Source: Alentia gelatinosa (lineage: Eukaryota > Annelida > Polychaeta > Phyllodocida > Polynoidae). Taken from it: 64,000 nucleotides of DNA. A model generated the notes under the pieces. The model was not told where the DNA came from. It searched no databases and saw nothing but the letters and a program-made list of their open reading frames with translations. Made by a program: the position numbers and the translations under genes. The stretch spans positions 22,368,527 to 22,432,526 of the forward strand of contig OX465588.1 in NCBI GenBank assembly GCA_950022655.1, read 5' to 3'. Of the stretch, positions 1-11,600 are shown piece by piece (within the stretch, counting starts at the first letter, position 1; each line of letters starts with the position of its first letter).

Positions 1-599
1 CTAGGGAAATACGTAATGCACACTTGTTTAATATGTTTCGTTATATGTTTGTGTATTTATTGTTTAAAACGTTGTTTTCTGTGTGTGACAAGCTGCCCCT
101 GTATAGAGGGTAATAAGTCCACTGTATATGTGACACAGTTGAAAATCTTCCAAAATTATCCATGGCTAGATTGACATTGAAATATCTCAGGCCAAAATAA
201 CCACAGATTAGTAAGGGAATGAAATTAGTAACAGTTAATGTTCAGATACTAGGTCAACGCAGCAATATAACCGTACCAATCCACTGTACGACCACGAATA
301 GAGAGAAACAGGACGGGGTGAGTTCGTTTTGCGCGCTCCCCCAAATCTGGCCCTGTAAGGATGCTTCCCATTGGTCGAGCCGGCTTTGTGAGTGAAAGGC
401 AGCCCGTGATTGGTTCTCCTGGTGACACCGGTGTTCCTCTGTGTACCCCACTTTTAGTTTTCATGTGGTTTTTTCCAATTTGTGTTTTGGCGTGTGTGTC
501 GAGCTGTAAGCGTACTTGAATAGGGAAGTTGATCTAGTTGTCCATAGTGGATCTGGGAGACAATATAGGGACTCAGTGTGCCTACATATAAGTTTATCA

Positions 600-656
600 T
601 CCTTTCCGTTGTACGTGGTTTCGACCCTTGATGCGGGGTCTCATCAGGCACGGTGT
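600..656 (-). ncRNA. Candidate type-I hammerhead ribozyme of the PLE
   Basis: On the minus strand CTGATGAG (647 to 640) is followed by a 5-bp stem II (GACCC / GGGTC) with an 8-nt loop, then GAAAC (622-618), a very short stem III (AC / GT around a CAC loop) and a GTA cleavage triplet ending at 612. Four pairs of stem I (CCGT / ACGG) flank the core. Core bases match the hammerhead consensus. Hammerheads with minimal stem III are known from PLE terminal repeats, and this one lies downstream of the PLE nuclease on the same strand. The two innermost stem I positions do not pair canonically, so activity is uncertain. Confidence 0.7.
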
Positions 657-778
657 GGATCGGTTATATTAGATAGTGTGATCTACTATTTCAGGGTAAC
701 TGGACTAGATCTCCCATTTCCAAAAGGTTCTCTCTATTGTTTGTCGTATAGTCAGTCCAAACCCAACTGGAGTCTTAG

Positions 779-820
779 GTGGTTAAAAACTTTTTCGTTC
801 CGACAACTGGTGGGTTATCT
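779..820 (+). repeat. 42-bp inverted repeat arm 1 (partner 1896-1937)
   Basis: Bases 779-820 are the exact reverse complement of 1896-1937. The second arm ends at the target duplication and forms the 5' junction of the truncated PLE; the first lies inside its 3' region. The two copies are 42/42 identical, implying the junction arose at insertion. Confidence 0.9.
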
Positions 821-870
821 GTTGGGAAAAAAATTTTGACGTGGCATTTGGTTTTGAGTTTGGTTGACTA

Positions 871-1896
871 TCAATACCTATTATCCATTGTGTTCAAGCC
901 TTCTGGGGCTTGGGTTTTGAGTCTGTGAATCCAATTGAATTCTATCTTGTTTCGAAGTCTTTGAGCTTCTTTGCAGCTTGGGTGTCTATAGATGAAATCC
1001 AGTACGTAGACTTTCACTTCATCCTTTCCTTTATGGTCTGGTTTGTTGTAGTGGCTTGGTACATCGTTCTTTTTGTTGTTCTTACTTATGCAGTTTAGGT
1101 GTTCTCGTATTCTTTCTTTTAATTTGCGTTTGGTCTGTCCCACATATTGTATACAGCATTTTTTGCATTCTAGGCAGTAGATTATGTTTGAGCTGTTGCA
1201 GGTTACATTCCATTTCGTGTTGTGTTTTTCTCCTGTTGTTTTTGATGTTATCTCACCGCCCATGTCTATTAAGTTACAATATTTGCAGTCAGTCTTTGTA
1301 CATTTGTTTTCCTTGTTGTTGGTTCCTATTTGTTCTGTTGTTTTTGTTTTGTCCTGGTTTTTAGGGTAGTCGGTACGGGCTCTTACTAGGTAGTCTTTTA
1401 GGTTTTACGGTCTTTTGTATCCAGTTTTTAGAGTTTTCTGGTGGATTTTCTTTGTTGTTATGGATTTTGCCAGTATGTCCCCGTTTTGTTTTATTACCGG
1501 TTTTACCCTATCATCTCCTGGTTTGTAGGTTGTGACTAGGATAATGTCTTTGTTTGTTTCTCCTTTGTTGATTTCCTTTTTCTCTCTTTGTATTACTCCA
1601 TATCTGTCCTGTGCGTCTGCCTTCCTTTTTCCTTCCATTATGCTTTCAATGGGGTAGCCTTTCTCCCTGAAGTCCATAATTTTCTTGTTGCATTCCAGTT
1701 CGTAGTCCGTTTCTCGTTTGCATATTCTTTTGATCCTGAAAAATTGTGAGTATGGTAGGCTTTTCTTGGTAGCTGGTGGGTGTGCTGACTCGTATCTTAG
1801 ATACGTGTTGGCGTCTGTGGGCTTACTGTACAGTGTAGTGTACAGGGTTCCGTTACCATCCTCTTTTCTTACTTTTGTGTCTAGGAAAGCTAGACA
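871..1896 (-). pseudogene. Penelope-like RT C-terminus plus GIY-YIG endonuclease
   Basis: One minus-strand frame runs from about 1896 to the stop at 871, broken by a single in-frame TAA at 1405-1407. In order it shows FLDTKV, the YSKPTDANTYLRYESAHP block, DFREKGYP, a CTKTDCKYC cysteine pair, then the GIY-YIG nuclease: IIYCLECKKC, QYVGQT, the R-containing RKLKERIREH, a conserved E in the CKEAQRLRNKIEF segment, and the terminal GLN. This layout (RT, linker, C-terminal GIY-YIG) is diagnostic of endonuclease-containing PLEs, which use the nuclease for target-primed integration. The N-terminal RT blocks are absent because of 5' truncation. The same YSKPTD-type block recurs in the second PLE at 56.4 kb. 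Confidence 0.88.
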
Positions 1897-2720
1897 GATA
1901 ACCCACCAGTTGTCGGAACGAAAAAGTTTTTAACCACAGTTAATGTTCAGAGTCTAACACATAAACTAGACCAATTAAACAGTAGATTAGTTGGTGTCGA
2001 TTTTTTAGTCACCACAGAAACATGGTTAGATAGTAGACATCTTGATAATATGGCTGTCATAAATAATATGCAAATATATCGACAAGATAGGAACTCAGAC
2101 AAACTTACTAAAGGAGATGGAGTCGCTACATTTGTAAATGCGGATTTGGTACCGTATATTAAGAAAATTGATAAATGGACAATAGTGAATGATGACTTTG
2201 ATAGAGTTACTTGTACCTATAATAGGGAGAGGAGAAAGAAAATGCTGGTGGTAGGCATTTATAGACCCCCTACAGGCAAGGTTGTCAACTGTTATAAAAA
2301 ACTAGATGAAATTTTACTAGATGACGAATTCCGTAACTATGAAGTATGGATTATGGGGGATTTGAATATAAACCTATCTTTTTTATCGAAAATCAACAAT
2401 AGATCATATTTATACTAACTGTGATTGTGTTTCTTTAGAAGGTAACCTAAACGAGATGTACGCTGATCACATCCCCATATTTGGAATATGAAAACATATA
2501 AGAGACAAAATAATTAAAGAAAAAACTAGGGGGCGGAATCTAAAAAGTTTTGATACCAAAAAGTTTGAGGAATATTGTAGTGATTATAATGTATTGGGTT
2601 TAGAGGATGCTGAGGTTTGGAGGATCCAAGACTATAATTAAACAAAAAAATTAAGTTATTGGGAAAGATATCTTGAAATTAATAAGAGAAAAAAGAAAGC
2701 TTTTTAGAGCATATCGGAGA

Positions 2721-2829
2721 TCAATAGTGAGGTTATGTGGGTAAGTTTTCTCCGTTCGTGTAACCTCGTGTGAGGTTTGCGTTGGGAGAAAACCGCCACG
2801 TCTTACCCTATATATCAATAGTGAGGTTA
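2721..2829. repeat. 79-bp foldback insertion with 15-bp target duplication
   Basis: The 15-mer tcaatagtgaggtta occurs at 2721-2735 and 2815-2829. The intervening 79 bp can fold back on itself (GTAAGTTTTCTCC against GGAGAAAAC...CTTAC). Ignoring the insert and one repeat copy keeps the LINE frame in phase on both sides (codons for SIVRL at each copy), so this is a genuine secondary insertion. Confidence 0.75.
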
Positions 2830-4725
2830 CCCACAAAACTATGTGAAATATGTAAGTTAGGCAAGTTAATAAATAAGAAAATTATAAAGGAGAGGAGTGA
2901 GTTTATAAAAAGGAAATTAAATGAAAACTTAAAAAAACCCAAGAGAATTTGGAATGAAATTCAAAATATTTGGGCTCCTGATGTAACTCAGGGTCCAATT
3001 GTAACGAAAATTCTCGATAATAATGGTGATACGGTTGTTGGTGATCAGATTGCGGAATGTATGAACAAATATTTTGTAAACATTGGTATTCAATTAGCAA
3101 ATATTATTATACAAGAAGAAAATTTAGATATGTGTGAACTTGAAAGCTTAATTGATATCAAAGAAAATGAAATAGATCAAATAGAATTTTATCTGATCAA
3201 TGATGGTCATGCGACTGGACTGATCAAGGAAATAGATACAACTAAGTCAACAGGCATAAATTATATAGATGGAGAACGATTTAAAATTGCACTGCAGAGT
3301 AATCCCGATATTATTTGAGTGATACTAATTCTGTTATTAAATCAGGTAATTTCCCCAATATCTGGAAAACTGCTATTGTGACTCCGTTGCCTAAGCAAGG
3401 AGTACTGGAAGGTATGAATAACTGGCGCCCTATAAGTGTCTTACCTGTTGTATCAAAACTAGTCGAAAAGGAAATACATCATCAATTTGTATCTGAGCTA
3501 ATAGATAATGGATTTTTGCGTTAAACAACAAAATGGGTTTCTGCCAGGTAGATCAACGGGACATGCAATCTTTAAGGTTGTAGACTTTTTATATTCAGCA
3601 AGAAATATTGGGAGTTACTGTATGTTATTATTTATAGACCTGCGTAAGGCTTTCGACTGTGTCAGCCATTAATATATCACAAAAATATATGACAAAAATC
3701 ATACAAGATTATTTTGGTAGTAATTTTGAAGAATTGTTGAAAAGTTTTTTAAGTAATAGAAAACAAGCGGTGAAAATGAATTGTATGATTTCAAGTTATC
3801 AACGAATATTATGTGGAGTCCCGCAAGGGTCGGTCCTTGGACCGATTCTATTTATCATGTATATCAATATGGTACAAAAAATTTTTGAGGACTGTAAATG
3901 TGAAATGTACGCCGATGACATGGTAATAATGGTCAGAGGTGAAAATCCAGAAATAGTGTATGAAACTATGAGTAAAAATCTGAGTAAGTTTGTTCGGTGG
4001 TGTAAAATAATTCAATGCAATTGACAATGAATTAGAAAAAATCAAAGGCCATGTGGTGTGTTCCCTGTAACAAAATTGGTAATGTAAAAAATCTACAGTT
4101 AAGTGCTGATAGCATACTCATAGACAATATAGAAAGCTATAATTATCTAAGCGTGACAATAGATTATGCACTTTCATGGGAAAGTCATCTTAGTAGAATC
4201 ACCTCGAAAGTCAACTCAAAAATTTTCAGACTAAGAAAGCTGGGTAAATACTTGACCCCAGATGCTAGACTATCAATAGTAAAACAGATGATCCTGCCTG
4301 AACTGGAGTATTGTGATTTCATCCTGGGAACTCTAAGTGAAAGAAAGTTAAAGAAACTGCAAACATTATTAAACACTTCGCTCAGGATAGTGTATAATGT
4401 TAGATGTTCTAGAGAGATCTCGACTGGAGAGTTATTAAATAAAGCCAAAATTATGCCCCTAGCTATTAGGAGGCAAATTCACATATTGCCCTTTATACAT
4501 CGGTGGATAAATGAACAATGTGAGGTAGATAACAGGAATACAGGTTACGCAACACGTGAAGGCAGTAATCTAAAGCCGAAGGTCAAGCGACCACTTAAAG
4601 AAATTTACAGGAAGAACCCATTATACAGGGGAAGCAAGCTATGGGGTAAGTTACTGTCAGGTATAAGAAAAATACCGAACAGAGAACTATTTAAAATGGA
4701 GGTGGAAGAAGGATACATGAAATGA
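2770..4725 (+). pseudogene. LINE reverse transcriptase, several frameshifts
   Basis: Successive open segments (2770-3318, 3315-3524, 3525-3670, 3659-4024, 4051-4725) carry non-LTR RT blocks in order: WKTAIVTPLPKQG and NWRPISVLP near 3360-3450, NGFLPGRST near 3535, FIDLRKAFDCVSH near 3640, GVPQGSVLGPILF near 3820, and the catalytic YADD at about 3910. A thumb-like region (SYNYLSVTIDYALSWESHL) begins near 4135. The last segment of 224 residues is the conserved C-terminal part common to CR1/Jockey-type elements. Stops and frame changes near 3318, 3524, 3670 and 4024 mean no full-length enzyme can be made from this copy. Confidence 0.85.
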
Positions 4726-7700
4726 AAGTTTGACATTGCCTAGAGAGCATAAATATATAAATATAATGGTTAAATATAGAGGGATGATGAACCATGTTTT
4801 TTGAGTAAGAAACTATTTGGATGCTCTTTGAAGGGACAACTGATTTGTGTCACTGTGTTGTGTAGTTGATGTTATATATTACATGTTTACTAATTCTGTG
4901 TACCGTTATATTGCTAATAATATGATAAGGTAAATAAATCAAAATAGGAGATTATCCTAAACGTTAAAGATTGAAATACTTGTGGACAAATGGCATAAGC
5001 AAGAGTAGAAAGACTGGATAAAATTTTTGTTAAAATGGTCGTGCGACCAACTGGCCAATATTAATTCAGAAATATTGTTGATTAAATAAGGAAAATCACC
5101 TGTATGAAATACTTGAATACGCAAAAAATGTCACATTTGATTTGCAAGATATACTATGAAGAAATTGAACACTGGACATTTGATGTATTTGAATATGGAT
5201 GTATAATTAGAAGAATATCATAAAATGTACTATAGTCGAACGACTACTACTTTGTAAAACACCCCCCCCCCCCCCCCCCCAGGGTGAAAGTGATTGTCGA
5301 AATTTTTTTTGTTGTTGTTGATAAAAATCGTTTATAAATGTCTTTGCATAATCTTCTCGTGAGCTCATTTTCAATTTGAGAACGGTTAAAGTTATCCCAT
5401 GTGGTAGCCGACTATAGTGCTACAATATACGGTGTCAAGAGATATTATCTGATATTAAAGGAATCACCTTAAGATTATCTTTGGCCAGGTATCAATTAAT
5501 AAAATAATACGATCAAAGGTAAAACTTTTAGTGTTACTTGATAGATGGTAACTCATATCGTCCATACGGTCTTAAGTCGTCAAGGATGTTACTACTCCGA
5601 GGTCTCTCTATTCATATCAATAAAAAGAGTTGTTTTCGTCTGCTGCCAACCTATCTAGAAAAGCTGGGTTCCCATTGGCCAACCTTTTTAAATTATTTGG
5701 CCCGGTCGTGTAAATGAGTTTGACCACCGGCCGATTTCTCGAAGAAAGGAAACAGAACTCGTTCCAGTTTGAGCATTGTAACTAGTGTTAGCGGACATGT
5801 CCAATTTTGCTGCTGATTGTTTTGCATCAAATTCTTTGGACTTTGGCTTTACGAGTTTAATTTTAAAGTGTAATAATGCCGCTTAGTTATTCTCCTGGTT
5901 AATGAAAGTATTTCCGTTTTGAACTCACTGCTTGCTCATCCGTCCCGTAAACAATCTTTACGCAAATACTTCAAAGGTCGATTGCAATGATTATAAAATG
6001 ATAAGCGTAATAACGCTTTGTAAGAGTTGATTTGAGGCCTAATAAACATTGTTTGATTTGAAATTAAATGAAGTTTCACGTCAGCACTGCCCTCGTAACT
6101 GTGTTGGTGTTTGATTCTAGTTTTCTAGCGGAAGTCCTCAAGCTGTCATATCGCCATTTGAGACATGCATCTATATGAGCGAAGTGTAAATTAATTGCTT
6201 GAGGGGAAGTGGACCATGGACCATGCTGCCGATGCCTACCGTATATTTTCAGGAACTACCTTGCTCCCTTACGGCAAAACTTTGCGGAGTGCCGTAAAAC
6301 ACTGTCCAGAAGCATTTCATGTTACCTCCATCGGTCCAAATCCAGTGACCTCTGTGTGCAGATAAATTTCCCTCGCACATCACATCTTCAAGTATACTAT
6401 AGATATAGAACTGTTCAGTAGGACGTGAGTGGAAAGGGCATACACATTGTGCCCACTTATACATCGCCCACTGACCTTTCCGTATGTTAACGTCCCCTCA
6501 GACCATGACAAACCGCATGAGTAAGGGACGTAGCCGAGAATTATCTGTCTTTGAGTATGAGAGTTGCGACGATCACAACCAGAGAACCAGCAGCATAGGA
6601 AAATTCCCGACTAAAGGTTAGCCTCACAATATTTCTTTTTTTAATTATGACAAGGTAATTTGGGGACAGTGAATGATGGATTTTAATAACAGGTTAGTTT
6701 CTATTGCTTTCTGATGGCCTTTAGATGATTACATATTTGAAGATTTGTTTTAAAAGGTGATCATAGATTTGTTTTCATTTCCTTGGCAAGTACTTTAAAA
6801 TCTATGCGATTATATGATTATGGGAATAAAATCATGATCTCATTATCTCACTTCATAGACCTCTCGATATATAGTAATTAAACTTTTACCTTCTACTTAC
6901 AATGCTTTTTTAAGTTCTTTATTGCAAGCTTTCGCAACGCGATTCTTCAGTTACATAATCTAATAACACGAAATGACACGGATGAAATACCCACGTTGAT
7001 GAACCAAAACATCACCCTCTTACAAATGCTTTAGACTATTCTTACTTTGCTAGTTCTAGATTCGCCAGCAAAGAGATCAGACAATAAAGGTCATATCACA
7101 TTTATTGCCAACTGTCCTAAAGAGCATAGTGGGGAGACAGAGTGGCAGCATAGCGGGCCGGTTTGTAGAGGTCGAGGCACGCGAATCCCTCCTACATACT
7201 CGTCTCTTATTTGGCGGAGATAGGTCATGTAATTATGCCCCTGATCTGTCTTGATTCGTGTCGTTCGTGTATTAAGCTCGACTCACTAATCGCTCCGCGA
7301 GCCCTCCACCCCTCCCAACTACCTTCCTCGGCGCTGTCACCCCCGTGCACCCGTGTCGCTGTCCCTCTTGTTCTCCCAAGCCCTGTATTTACTTTAGCCC
7401 ATCATGCTCCCTCCCATTGTTTAAATTCAATTACTCCTATCTCAGTTCCAGTAGTATTTACTACATAAGCACATCCATCACTACTTCTGCATATTTCCTA
7501 TGGCCGCCCCATCTTCCCAAATTATATGCCCCATGCCCGAGAGAAAGGCATATCTGACTATTACAATGCCGCCATCTCTGTTTTCAGTGTGGTATTGAGA
7601 CAGTCACTAGCAAAATGCCATGCTAATCGCAGTGCGCGCAGTTCCAAACCTGCATTGCTGTTCTCTGGCTCTTTTCTCATATTTGTCCCTATCCTCCTCC

Positions 7701-8004
7701 AAAAACCTTCCCTGCCCCCCCCCCCCCTTCTCTTCCTACTTACATCTACTTGATCCTCTGCGATTGCCCTTCCCAATCCCCAGCACTATAGTGTCTACCT
7801 GAGTTCTCCAGGATATAAAGATTTGATGGGAATATGCAGTAACAGACAGATAACAGGATAAGCTGACAGGTGGACAGTTGGAGAGGCCTGCCGAATATCC
7901 AGCAGGTAAGGCTGGTGAGCAGGATTAAGAGCAGACTGCGAGAAAGACGATGGGCAAATTACTTGAAATTGTTTGTAGTGATGTGGGGATGTAGTGATGT
8001 GGGG
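4726..8004. other. Non-coding stretch, no gene seen
   Basis: AT-rich sequence after the LINE. It holds a 19-C run at 5262-5280 and another C-run near 7717-7730, and is CT-rich at 7290-7780. Open frames here are short with no recognisable motif. Confidence 0.6.
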
Positions 8005-8632
8005 ATGTCCCTCACCTGTCCCTCACCAGTCCCTCATCAGTCCTTCACCAGTCCCTCACCTGTGCCTCACTGTCCCTCATCAGTCCCTCACCTGTCCCTC
8101 ACCAGTCCCTCATCAGTCCCTCACCTGTGCCTCTCCAGTCCCTCACCTGTCCCTCACCAGTCCTTCACTAGTCCCTCAACAGTCCCTCAACAGTCCCTCA
8201 CCTGTCCCTCACCAGTCCCTCATCAGTCCCTCACCTGTCCCTCATCAGTCCCTCATCAGTCCCTCACCTGTCCCTCACCTGTCCCTCAACAGTCCCTCAC
8301 CTGTCCCTCACCAGTCCTTCACTAGTCCCTCAACAGTCCCTCAACAGTCCCTCACCTGTCCCTCACCAGTCCCTCATCAGTCCCTCACCTGTCCCTCATC
8401 AGTCCCTCATCAGTCCCTCACCTGTCCCTCACCTGTCCCTCAACAGTCCCTCACCTGTCCCTCACCTGTCCCTCATCAGTCCCTCACCTGTCCCTCACTG
8501 TCCCTCACCTGTTCCTCACCGATCCCTCACCAGTCCCTCACCAGTCCCTCACTGTTCCTGACCAGTCCCTCACTGTTCCTCACCAGTCCCTCACTGTTCC
8601 TCACCAGTCCCGCACTAGTCCCTCACCAGTCA
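8005..8632 (+). repeat. 11-bp minisatellite (TCCCTCAnnNN type)
   Basis: About 57 head-to-tail copies of an 11-bp unit of the form TCCCTCA followed by CCTG, CCAG, TCAG or ACAG. Variants are ordered into longer repeats: a block near 8160-8300 recurs near 8310-8450. Long open frames over this region encode only PSPVPHQSL-type repeats and are not genes. Confidence 0.95.
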
Positions 8633-11600
8633 CTTTCCAGTGCAAATTTCAAACAATGCTGTGGACTATGTGGTTGGTATATTGTCTATTGTTGAAGCTA
8701 TAAATAGAAGTCTATAAATAGAAGACAAGGTGAATGCCATTTGGACTAAGTAGGTCAGACGTTAATCATCCCAGATTCTGATGACGTCGCAATCGCACAA
8801 ACGTGCGTCGTTTTCCGTTTTTGTGTGTGCCGTTTTTTGGACACTGACCAGTGCCACTTGGCAGCAAAAATACTCAGTACACATCGCGTCATAACGTCGC
8901 GGAAAATTATCGTAGAAGCTCGGGATGAAAAGCAGTAGATAGCTAGGGACATGCAGAAGACGGAACGTAAGTTTATATTTTGATTACTGAAAGGGAACAC
9001 ATTGATATTTGCCATTTCCCGATACGCAGTCGGCCGCGAGTGCGAAAACGGCCGCTGTCACGCTCTAAACCCACCCGCGGTAAACACGCTACAGAAGACA
9101 ATTCTATACTTGTCGTAAGGGCCGACGTTTTTCGCGTCGATTGCCCGTGATTCGCCTAAGTCCCAGCTACCTAAATACCTTTTATCCATCAAAATCGGAC
9201 TATTATTGGCAAAGCAGGTCTTAGAACAGAAATAGGCTTTTTTTCCACACCCCCGCTAGTTTATGCGGCGACCTCGACATCCACTGCACTCCTAGCAGTT
9301 TCTCTGTTTAAAAACAAGACAACATATTAAGGTTGGTGGATTTCCACATTATCAATATTTTCATGAAAAGGGTTAAATAGATTTTAAATGATATATTCAC
9401 AGGCCGTTTCCTTTTCTCTCTGTTGTCCATTGTGAGCTGTGTTAGATCGGCTTTGTAGTAAGACAGTTGTCGTCTGCTTCCCGAGATTGACAGAAAAACG
9501 AAAAAAACAAAGGTGCTTCCGGAAAAGTAAAACTTCGGGTAGATGGTGTACGCCGAAATGTTCGCCGAAACAACGCTAGCGATAGGCCTGCGATAGTTGC
9601 CGCTGCGACAGGCCTGCGATATGGCAAATTTGTTTAGTAATTAGACGGTCGCCGGAAATCATCGCAGCGCTATCGCAGAAAAACGCTCGCACGGGGTATA
9701 GCTAGCAGTCTTAGTAAGACGTACGCTGGTCATCCGCTAGGGGGCTCGGCGGAATTAGCAGCAGGGGGAACCAGCCAAAGTAAGACGGGCCCCTGGAGAG
9801 CAGGGGCATATATATCTGGGGATCAGTGGGCAGGCCGGTGGGCAGACACGCCTGGGCAGCCCCTAGCCTTCCGTGTATGTATACGGTGGGTTATTCGCAC
9901 CGATCCGTCAGTGCTGAAAGCTGGAGCGGCACAAGTTGTCTCGCAAGGTAGGCACTTTTGATTCATTGGCCTGCGATGGCGAAAGGCTTTCACTAAGATT
10001 CTGCAGCAACAAACAAGCCGACGTCTGGGACATCGTGCATCACCCAAAGTGACTTGTCTACAACATCCAGGGGTAGGGATGTCTAGTGCTAGCCTCTAAC
10101 CTATCGCCCCTCTCATGGGGAATAGGCGTGTTTTAATGCAGGTAAGCATGTCTAACAATGAAATTAATCATAGAAGATAGAAATCACAAACCCATCGTAT
10201 AGGATGTAGCAATAATGTCATTGGTCACTGATGTGTATTTATATAGGACCGTAAATATCGTTGACAGTATTAAGATATAAACTTGATAATGTATTGTATG
10301 CCTTTTATATAGGTCCGAGTGTAACATGAAATGTGGAACTAGCTCAGAGTATCTAGCAATGAAAAAGATATATTAACAAAGAACATAATCGAACAGGTTG
10401 TATGAACGCAGAAGCGACCACACCTTTTCTAAAAACGTTATCTTGATTTGAAGTATGAACATCTAGCCACACCCTACTCATATGACCATACCCGCATTTC
10501 CAATACACCAAAGCAGTATGGTATGGAATCAGACAGAAAGCTATCATGGAAACTCTTAAATTATTGTTTTGGGGACACCTGTCGGAAAAAGACAACAACT
10601 TTAATATGAACGAATTAATACGTCCTATCCAGTAATAAACTCAGCGCTTAAACACAATCTTACTAGGAATAGTCGGTCGGTCATTTCTTCCTGTCCGACC
10701 ATCAGTGTTTGCACCTATGAGTAGTCCGTGAGGCGCTCAGTATTTTTCATCCCAGCTTTGCTCTTGTAGATCGATGCAGCAGGGATTACCTCGGTGCATT
10801 CCATCCTAGACTACCGTCTCTGTTAGTGCTTGGAACACACATCTCACGGCATAACCCCCTCCCCGTAATCCCCCATCCACTGTCCAGTGTCTGGTTACCA
10901 GAGAAAGTGCCACTACAAAAAAGCAACAGACCTGCTGAGTTTTCATACTGCACTTGGGTCGTCCTCTTCTCCAGAGCTCGATACAGAAAAGGTTTTGCTA
11001 AATCAACTGCTCTACCCGACAATTTATAAAATGAAGATATGTGAAAGTTGTTTGCACGCATACGCTTTTGTTATCAAATACCTTTTATGGGAATTCCTAC
11101 ATGGTAGATTTCTGAATCAGACCTCTCCAGGTATGGTTTGGAGAGAGACCCCCAGTAGATAGTTCATCCTCCAACTGCACTTCTTTTCCCATTTAGTTGC
11201 ACCATCATTAATGGGAGGATACAGGTAAAATTGTGCAATTAGGAATTTGTATTCGATACCTTAAGTCCCTAAACACTTCTCCTCTGAGCCTGATTGAAGA
11301 CTCTCTTCTGATTGAAAGTACAGGTGCCAAGCTGTGATATAACAGAGTATTGAATTATACCAACTAGCGATGTAGTTGGATACCAATTAATTCTCCCCGT
11401 TCTGATAGGTAGGAACATGAATTTGAAATAATTATGTTATGAATTTCTCGTGTAAAAGGTTAATCTGGCCAACATTCAGTGTCTTCCATTGCTCATGCAT
11501 AAGCATAAAATACTATAAATATTAACCTTTTTTATGATACTTGTAATACTTTAACCGATAGTTGGATTCGCGGACCTAAATACTCCAACGTAGAAACCAT

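Larger units (their letters stand above)
231..1951 (-). mobile_element. Penelope-like element inserted in the LINE, 16-bp target duplication
   Basis: The 16-mer acagttaatgttcaga stands at 231-246 and again at 1936-1951, flanking a 1,689-bp insert (247-1935). The host LINE codons run continuously across the junction when the insert is disregarded, which independently fixes the boundaries. The insert reads on the minus strand as the C-terminal part of a PLE polyprotein followed by a 3' region containing a hammerhead-like motif. It is 5' truncated: most of the RT is missing. Region 247-870 is the non-coding 3' part. Confidence 0.9.
219..2418 (+). pseudogene. LINE endonuclease domain (EEP/APE-type), split by PLE insertion
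   Basis: The first nine codons (219-245) encode the typical start of a LINE endonuclease, ending VNVQ. The frame is cut by 247-1935 and resumes at 1951 with SLTHKLDQL, then TETWL near 2020. It continues through GVATFVNADL and GIYRPP to the catalytic-type MGDLNIN near 2360, and ends at 2418. In LINEs this domain nicks target DNA to prime reverse transcription. The 369-bp piece at 2050-2418 is open and in phase with 1951. The remaining endonuclease C-terminus (2419-2700) is frameshifted and has lost readable motifs. The copy is inactive because of the insertion. Confidence 0.85.
219..4725 (+). mobile_element. Non-LTR retrotransposon (LINE, CR1/Jockey-like), broken
   Basis: Two landmark domains appear in LINE order on the plus strand: an AP-type endonuclease followed by a reverse transcriptase. 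The reading frame begins at the ATG at 219, continues to 245, is interrupted by a Penelope-like insertion, and resumes in the same phase at 1951. A second small foldback sits at 2736-2814. Downstream, several frameshifts and stops split the RT. No clear 3' tail was seen, so the 3' boundary is the last stop and is approximate. The clade call (CR1/Jockey group) rests only on domain order and motif style. Confidence 0.85.

Noticed and set aside
7994..8695. 233-codon open frame
   Set aside because: Covers the 11-bp minisatellite; the peptide is only PSPVPHQSL-type repeats in more than one frame.
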